Origin: Onthophagus taurus
Lineage: Eukaryota; Arthropoda; Insecta; Coleoptera; Scarabaeidae
Assembly (NCBI RefSeq): GCF_036711975.1
Contig: NC_091967.1
Span: forward strand, 18,848,001 to 18,912,000
Direction: 5' to 3'
DNA length: 64,000 bases
Part shown: positions 59,601-64,000 of the stretch, in pieces
How the letters are laid out: each line of letters begins with the position of its first letter
Numbering within the stretch: position 1 is the stretch's first letter
Made by a program: the position numbers and the translations under genes
The notes under the pieces: model-generated
The model's database searches: none
Told to the model about the DNA's origin: nothing
Seen by the model: the letters and a program-made list of their open reading frames with translations, nothing else

Positions 59601-62600
59601 TTCCACCATTCGTACAGTTTTAAAATTTTGGTAGCATGGGTTGTGTTCGTTCGAAACTTTCGATCTAAAATATTTTCAAGATGGCTACCACTTCCAGTCT
59701 GCCGGAAGTAGACCATAACTTCGTTATTTTAAATGGAATGCTATAGTTTTTATTTATTTTAAATAACAAATAGAAGACCAAACAAATAAAATAATTAAAA
59801 CAAAAAATTAATGACAAAAATGTCATTAATTTGCCCTTGTGATGGGCGTTAGGTTTGTTAGGCATCTCTCATTAAGTGTTCGACACTTCCTGTCCAAAAG
59901 TTTATTACATTCGCCATCAATACAAAATAAATTTCAAATATCGGCGTAGAAATGATGTGCAACGACTTACACACGGCGTCAAATATAACTAATGACAACA
60001 ACAACACAAACATGGACCAAAAACTGTCAAAATTTCATAGCTTTCTAATAATAATTTCGTGCATGTTTTAATAAATTTCCCAATATGAGGCAAACTACAA
60101 TAAATAGGTATAGAAATGTTTATAGTTTATTATTTGTAAAGAATTGTATTCCTTTTCTGATGGGCTAAAAAAATATGGGGCGTTCCATTTAAAATTGTCA
60201 ACTTTCTCGCCATTGAATATGGAGAAACAGTAATTCAATTTTTGACCATCCTGTATAAGATACTCCCATACAACAAATGACAATCTATTTGACAGCATCT
60301 GAAGAGTAATCGTGCCAATGTACATCTTTTTTGAATGAACGTTGGTTGAGATATGGGGTTTTAAAAAGCACGTCGAAATTTACCAAAAAAAGTTTAAAAC
60401 CAAAATAACTCGAAAACGAAAAACGCTAAGCACTAATAACTTTTATCAAAGTTAACCTACTTTTTTACGTACAATTAAGCGGTGTAATAAAAATTATAGC
60501 ATTAAGTTTAAAATAACGAAGTTATGGTCTACTTCCGGTAGACGGGAAATGGCGGCCATCTTGAAAATATTTTAGATCGAAAGTTCCGAATGAACAACCC
60601 ATGCTACCAAAATTTCAAATCACTACGAAGAGTGAAACCTGAAAAAGTTCTAACGAACCCGTTATTAGAAAAGTAAAACTTAAAATCTACACTCAAATAC
60701 TACAAAAAATTTTCCATATTCTATTATATATTATTTTCCAGATTTTTCCATAAACTGTTTATAATGATTTTATCGCCCACACATTACTACTACTTCAAAG
60801 AAATCAAATAATAAACTACTTACCGAATTATAATAAGATTTAAAATTTGGAGCGCTTGGATCTACCAACAAAGTTGATATCAACGCTAAATTTTTGTGCG
60901 GCCTATCACGAACACTTGGCGAAGGTGGTGGAGTAGACGGATATTCAGGATTTGTTTTTGGCATATTAACATTTTTAGATTTAACACCTAAAATTCTAGA
61001 ATGTTGCAGATCGGATGGTAAAGATCCCCTGACTGGATTTGAGATGTATAAGCTGTCTGTAATATCTGGACACGATCTTGATATGCAATTCAAACCGACT
61101 GGTAATTCGTCCCCAGCTGATGAAACGACCATGGCCCTTTGTTTTGATCCCTCTGGTTGTAATAAATCTTCCATTAAAATAGATCGTAAAGAAACCTATA
61201 AACAATATTATTTATTTATTATTATATGTTATTTATGTTAATAATATTTAACCTGGATATTTGTTTCGTATAAATGAAATTTTTCATAAATAAATAAAAA
61301 TTCCCTGAAAGAAAGATCAACTAATCCTTGCTCCCCAGTGTGTGTATCTCCTCTTAATTCCACAATAAAATTTGGAATTCCAAATTGAACTGCAATATTA
61401 AATAAAATAATTCGATGATTTTCTCATAAAAATGTTAATAAAACCTTTTACAGCAATCAATCTTTTATTAGTAACTGCTTGTTGATTTCTTGGCATTGTC
61501 ATATTTGGAAATAATTTCGCTCTTACATGCGGATCCATTTTTAAGGTGGGAACACCTGTGTCTTCTTCTCGAATATCTGTAAGAGTAGTAGATGGTCTTA
61601 ATATTGAATCAGTTACATCTACCCCTTCCGAAATGGTTTGTGGCCTCATTAACCAGGTGATTGTATCTATTAATTGTTCATATTGGTATCTCGCCATTGA
61701 AACTTTTAACGCTGTTATTATACTTCCAGTTATCTATAACAAATTCCTTTTATTAATTATGTTCCTAATATGATTCATAAACAAATCTCACCATAATACT
61801 TTCAGAAATATTTGTAGCATCTGACTCTAAGGACTCATCAGTTAAATTATCATCATCCAATAACAAATTAGAATTGCTTTCTTGTCTTGATGGTTTCGTT
61901 TTAACAATTTCCCTTAAAATGTTTAATTGTAAAATGGTATCATGCAACATTGGTTTAGCTAAGGTTTCACAAGAATAAACAACTTCAGGCCTTGACATGC
62001 TAAAATTAACTTCATTAATTATAACAAAATCAAATTAGTTAGAGAACATACAGAGGTCCAGGAACCCTCCTAGAAGTTGTATCTAAAGAGTAAATGTTCA
62101 TATCACGAACTTCAATATCGTAATTTTCTTGTCGAACGTCTTGTAAATCATCGCTATGTTCATCGCCCGGTTTGTTGTTTGTAAGGGTAATTTTACCAAG
62201 ATGCCCAATAAAAACTTGAGGGCTATTGCTTGATCTTGGTATGATTATTACAGGACTATCTAATACAACATCCAATCTAAAATGTTGAAATTAACTTAAG
62301 AAATTAAGTTATGATTAAGTTAAGTAGGGTTACTTGATGTTTATCATGAATTCTGAATCTTCCTCTGGACTATAAGGAGTTTGAGGCATGGTATCTCTTA
62401 CTGATGAATATCCAGAATAAGTTTGTTCCATTGAACTGCTTCTTCTTCGTCTTCGAGGTGACGCAAAATCAGAAAACGACAAAGCTGACCCATAAATTGA
62501 TGCAGATAATCTAAGTATTAAAAGACAAATTAATTTTATTTATATAATTCTAATACAAGTTATACCTTGCGTGTACAAGCCCTAAAGCCATATCAGTAGC

Positions 62601-63291
62601 AGCTGATTTAATTGACTTTGCAAGATGAGATAAATATTGTTTAAATTCAGTCGCGCAAGATTGCAATTCTTTTAAAAATTGTGGTGAATGTGTGTACCAT
62701 AACGAAGCCATTCTAACAATAATTTCCGCTTCATCACCTTCCCTACTACAATGTAGGCTTCTAATAATTTTAAAATTTAAAGCTTTTCGTTCCTCCCCTT
62801 GAATACTTTGCGACATAACGTATAAAGGGTGTACCAAATCCAAAACGGGATCATGACCAACACTCACAATGCGTTGATGCATATGCCCTTCTGGAGTTAA
62901 ATCCAGAACTTGAAGGCCTCCCAAAGAACCTTCAATCGTTATTCCATTATCTAAATAATAAAAAAAATTTAAACAGAAAAATAACAACAAATAGAAACCT
63001 TACCAACTGTAGTTTGTATTTTAGCTTCACTCAGCGTAGCGGTACAAATTTTTTTTCCTTGAACCGACCCATCTTTGTAAACCCCACGTAGAAGTAACAC
63101 GTTTAAACGGTGAAAATCAAAAGCTAGTTCTGTTCTACTCATTTTAGAGCTATCTTCTAATATTGATTCAGATGAATTTTGCATACTAGTAAAAGCAGTT
63201 GCTATGTTCATTGGTTGCTGTTTTTGTGATTTCATATCCGGAAATACTCTTCGAATAAATCCCATTAATTCAACTATAGTTTCTTGATTTG
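42566..63291 (-). CDS. Vps13D: Vps13D, bridge-like lipid transfer protein (27 exons, N-terminus outside window)
   Basis: VPS13D is a very long rod-shaped protein that moves lipids between ER, mitochondria and peroxisomes and is needed for mitochondrial fission and clearance. Exons, in transcript order: 63004-63291, 62566-62950, 62334-62510, 62052-62276, 61792-61999, 61445-61733, 61253-61389, 60824-61195, 58435-58591, 57949-58373, 57702-57885, 57415-57639, 57207-57361, 56583-57143, 54322-54492, 54135-54267, 53858-54042, 53527-53750, 52942-53476, 52055-52879, 51788-52003, 51499-51732, 50904-51442, 50455-50837, 44053-44648, 43607-43999, 42566-43555. All junctions are GT-AG and stay in phase, about 3,069 codons. 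The UBA and ricin-type domains single out VPS13D from VPS13A-C. The first visible exon begins mid-protein (NQETIVELMGFIRR), so the chorein end is missing. Introns of 2.1, 2.2 and 5.8 kb are filled with transposons. Confidence 0.93.
44649..46646. other. Vps13D intron, left part
   Basis: No host exon was found here. A diverged direct repeat occurs at about 46,040-46,130 and 46,283-46,390 (shared blocks CTAAACACTAC-like and AAGAGTTTGGACATACTCTAA). The rest is AT-rich and unrecognised. Confidence 0.4.
46651..48757. mobile_element. 2.1-kb long-TIR element with TATA target duplication in a Vps13D intron
   Basis: The ends read CAGGGTGTGTCAAATGTCTG and, inverted, CAGAGATTTGACACACCCTG, and TATA flanks both sides (46,647-46,650 and 48,758-48,761). 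The inverted arms extend about 340 bp (46,651-46,990 and 48,415-48,757), sharing GTTGCTATGGCAACCAACAT and AGCGCCGAAATAACGC with variants. The middle has no transposase of its own but contains a second, nested element (46,974-47,663). Confidence 0.85.
46974..47663. mobile_element. Nested Harbinger-like element
   Basis: The ends are inverted: GGGCCAGTTTTACAATAGTG at left and ATTGTAAAACCGGGCC at right. A minus-strand frame (47,213-47,431) reads NNIFNELTDDENFLEVVEIV then FPKKFFVSG, which resembles the N-terminus of PIF/Harbinger transposases. TTA precedes the left end and TAA follows the right one. It is short (690 bp) and lacks the catalytic domain. Confidence 0.5.
48762..49527. other. Vps13D intron segment, nothing recognised
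   Basis: AT-rich sequence between two inverted-repeat elements. No coding frame or repeat could be assigned. Confidence 0.35.
49528..50049. mobile_element. 522-bp foldback MITE in a Vps13D intron
   Basis: The ends read CAGGGTGATTCAAAAAACCG and the exact inverse CGGTTTTTTGAATCACCCTG. The inverted similarity continues inward for about 200 bp on each side (CGAGATATAGCGGGTCAAAG against TTTAATCCGCTATATCTCG). Flanks are CATA and TATA, one mismatch from a TATA duplication. Confidence 0.85.
50455..50837 (-). other. Vps13D: Vps13D ricin-type beta-trefoil exon
   Basis: One exon encodes about 128 residues with VLDVVNKTDVILARKQQGQR then SQLWRM and later TQTWRFTEEGRLCCAHNNMC, giving two Q-x-W-like repeats of a ricin B lectin fold. 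In the family this domain is specific to VPS13D. It follows the VAB region directly, and a 5.8-kb intron comes next. Confidence 0.8.
50904..53476 (-). other. Vps13D: Vps13D VAB (SHR-BD) region exons
   Basis: Exons 52,942-53,476, 52,055-52,879, 51,788-52,003, 51,499-51,732 and 50,904-51,442 encode about 780 residues. The region has repeated beta-rich modules with conserved tryptophan and asparagine positions (ISVGYWIINKTGLPLVF-like VSVGYWIINKTGLPLVFRQG; VDVSDCWWSGGLKIDQND). This is the Vps13 adaptor-binding domain, which recruits partners such as mitochondrial Miro in animal VPS13D. Confidence 0.85.
53858..54042 (-). other. Vps13D: Vps13D UBA domain exon
   Basis: The exon encodes IRKLTALGFTIEDCMHALEY then CDQKLDDAALWLTQNA, a clear three-helix ubiquitin-associated fold with the L-x-x-x-G-F and A-x-x-W-L patterns. 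In animals the UBA domain of VPS13D binds K63-linked ubiquitin chains. It places this gene in the VPS13D subfamily. Confidence 0.9.
54553..56556. mobile_element. 2-kb long-TIR element in a Vps13D intron
   Basis: Left and right ends are inverted (GGTCCATTTAACGTGAGACA at left; the reverse at right ending GGACCACCCCG). Inverted similarity extends over about 80 bp with CGATTATCTCGAAAACGG. TATA (54,549-54,552) and TATT (56,557-56,560) flank it. A Gypsy remnant and further repeat ends (an ACCCTG|TATA at about 56,390) lie inside. Confidence 0.7.
55230..56220 (-). pseudogene. Gypsy element remnant (RT and integrase pieces) inside the long-TIR element
   Basis: Reading leftwards, 56,210-55,887 encodes reverse transcriptase ([48 protein letters not shown]), then after a large internal deletion 55,766-55,335 encodes the integrase end (LPIILLGLRSTIKEGLGCSS then ARYEGPFKIIKKFF). 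A purine tract (CTCTGGAGAGGGGAATATTTG, 20 bases at 55,225-55,245) precedes TGTGGCGTTATTTTCG, the probable start of the 3' LTR. Its protein is close to that of the Gypsy element at 13.9 kb. Confidence 0.75.
58592..59000. other. Vps13D intron segment, nothing recognised
   Basis: AT-rich sequence immediately upstream of exon 58,435-58,591. No coding frame or terminal repeat seen. Confidence 0.35.
59000..59525 (+). pseudogene. pogo/Tigger-like transposase C-terminal remnant
   Basis: A frame near 59,050 reads IKERIFVDCFKKAKFDKNDE followed by an acidic stretch. Another (59,365-59,470) reads LRKLETFVLSRENVPDN then IEDFLDKER. In a third frame the sequence ends EKITDYFKKI (about 59,490-59,515), the terminal motif common in pogo/Tigger proteins. 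There are stops between the blocks. It is old and lacks the catalytic core. Confidence 0.45.
59561..60667. mobile_element. 1.1-kb long-TIR element in a Vps13D intron
   Basis: Inverted arms (about 59,575-59,755 and 60,490-60,667) share GGTTCGTTAGAACTTTT, TTCGATCTAAAATATTTTCA-like blocks and GGAAGTAGACCATAACTTCG with the partner inverted. The left tip is CAGGTGTCTCACG. The right outer 14 bp or so are missing, so the target duplication cannot be read. Another repeat end (CATCCTG|TATA) lies inside at about 60,248. Confidence 0.7.
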
Positions 63292-63454
63292 CTATAATAA
63301 AAATTAATTCATTTTTTTGCATCGTTTTATATATACCTATAGTATAATGTACAAAAACTTATGTCACGTGCGGTACATGAGATAGTATTTAAATGGCCGC
63401 ACTAAACATAACCTATAACAGCAAAACGTCAAACACGTTAATCAACGAAATAAA
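63292..63454. promoter_or_regulatory. Start region of IntS12, next to a Vps13D exon
   Basis: Only 163 bp separate the first visible Vps13D exon (minus) from the IntS12 ATG (plus). The region contains GTCACGTGC at 63,363-63,371, an E-box-like palindrome. It must hold the IntS12 promoter and may also drive a short Vps13D transcript (a minus-strand ATG at 63,320-63,322 is in frame with the exon). Confidence 0.4.
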
Positions 63455-64000
63455 ATGAATTTTACGGATATTGACCAATTTTATATAAAAGCGATTGCGG
63501 CTTTATATTGTAAAGATCATTTACGAACAGGAGATGCTCCAACATTACAAAAAATTGCCGAGGACGCTATTAAGGCAAAATCAGGTAAAGACAAGGATTT
63601 CTCATCTTTCGTTGCACCAGCAGTAAAATTACAAGCAGCTGCGGAAGAATACAAGAATGTAACTGGAGGTATAGAGGAAACAAAGACTGCATCGAGTTCA
63701 GATAACGAATTAGAACTTGATTTATGGAAAGAAGATCTAATGTGTGTTGTATGCAAAGGAATGGATGTTGGGGCTAGAAATCGACTGATAGAATGTTGTG
63801 AGTGTCAAATATTGTATCATCAAGAATGCCATTCGCCGCCTGTATCTCAAGAAGAAGCAGATCAAACATGGACTTGTCAAAGTTGTAAAAATGCGAAACA
63901 AGTTTATACAAGCCCTGTAGGGTCGCGGCCAAATTCGCCACATACAAAATCATCAAAATCGTCTTCACATAAAAATAGTAGTGGATCCAGTTCTACGTCT
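63455..64000 (+). CDS. IntS12: Integrator complex subunit 12 (PHD finger), 5' part
   Basis: INTS12 belongs to the Integrator complex, which processes snRNA ends and attenuates transcription at many genes in the nucleus. The 182 codons visible run off the window without a stop. The N-terminus (DIDQFYIKAIAALYCKDHL; APTLQKIAEDAIKAKS) matches the conserved helical region of INTS12. A C4HC3 PHD finger occupies about residues 97-144, with C97, C100, C114, C117, H122, C125, C141 and C144 as the likely zinc ligands and W139 before the last pair. A serine-rich tail begins near residue 155. The ATG is the first in frame and its position agrees with the family start. Confidence 0.92.
   Translation, partial: MNFTDIDQFYIKAIAALYCKDHLRTGDAPTLQKIAEDAIKAKSGKDKDFSSFVAPAVKLQAAAEEYKNVTGGIEETKTASSSDNELELDLWKEDLMCVVCKGMDVGARNRLIECCECQILYHQECHSPPVSQEEADQTWTCQSCKNAKQVYTSPVGSRPNSPHTKSSKSSSHKNSSGSSSTS

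Noticed and set aside
63517..63968. Minus-strand frames that might be upstream Vps13D exons
   Set aside because: They are antisense to the IntS12 PHD region and show no VPS13-like sequence or splice sites.

Overview
The window is AT-rich eukaryotic DNA from an insect, most likely a beetle. The signs are insect odorant receptors (7tm_6 family), an RR-2 chitin-binding cuticle protein, short 45-60 nt GT-AG introns, and many insect-type non-LTR elements, Gypsy elements and hAT, mariner, piggyBac and pogo remnants. The order is an inference; insect is firm. No tRNA, rRNA or CRISPR-like structure was seen.

Layout. 1-3.8 kb: a decayed non-LTR retrotransposon (LINE A) broken by a mariner-like element with long terminal inverted repeats. 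3.9-5.25 kb: odorant receptor gene OR1 (minus strand). 5.6-11.1 kb: a small secreted-looking reading frame, then LINE B, LINE C and a hAT remnant. 11.5-12.7 kb and 19.7-20.8 kb: two paralogous odorant receptor genes, OR2 and OR3 (minus strand), that share exon structure and upstream sequence. Both lack visible last exons. Between them lie a LINE scrap, a broken Gypsy element with one LTR, and a 514-bp-period tandem array with a large hairpin. 21.5-22.1 kb: a complete two-exon cuticle protein gene with a TATA box and polyA signal. 22.7-34 kb: mobile-element territory, including a LINE inside a LINE and a hAT element with a perfect 8-bp target duplication. 34.4-35.4 kb: a BACURD-type BTB adaptor gene (KCTD10/13/TNFAIP1 family). 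36-42.4 kb: nested hAT, palindromic element, piggyBac, RTE-like LINE and pogo remnants.

42.5-63.3 kb (minus strand) holds 27 in-phase exons, about 3,069 codons, of Vps13D. It is recognised by a UBA domain, the VAB/SHR-BD region, a ricin-type lectin domain and the C-terminal region. The first quarter to third of the protein, including the chorein lipid-transfer entrance, lies outside the window. IntS12 (Integrator subunit 12, PHD finger) starts on the plus strand at 63,455, just 163 bp from the first visible Vps13D exon. Either IntS12 is nested in a Vps13D intron or the two share a bidirectional start region.

The working host genes are the cuticle protein, the BACURD adaptor, Vps13D, IntS12 and probably OR1. 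Most other coding-like sequence is decayed transposon. Many of the repeats end in a CAGGGTG-like terminus next to TATA.
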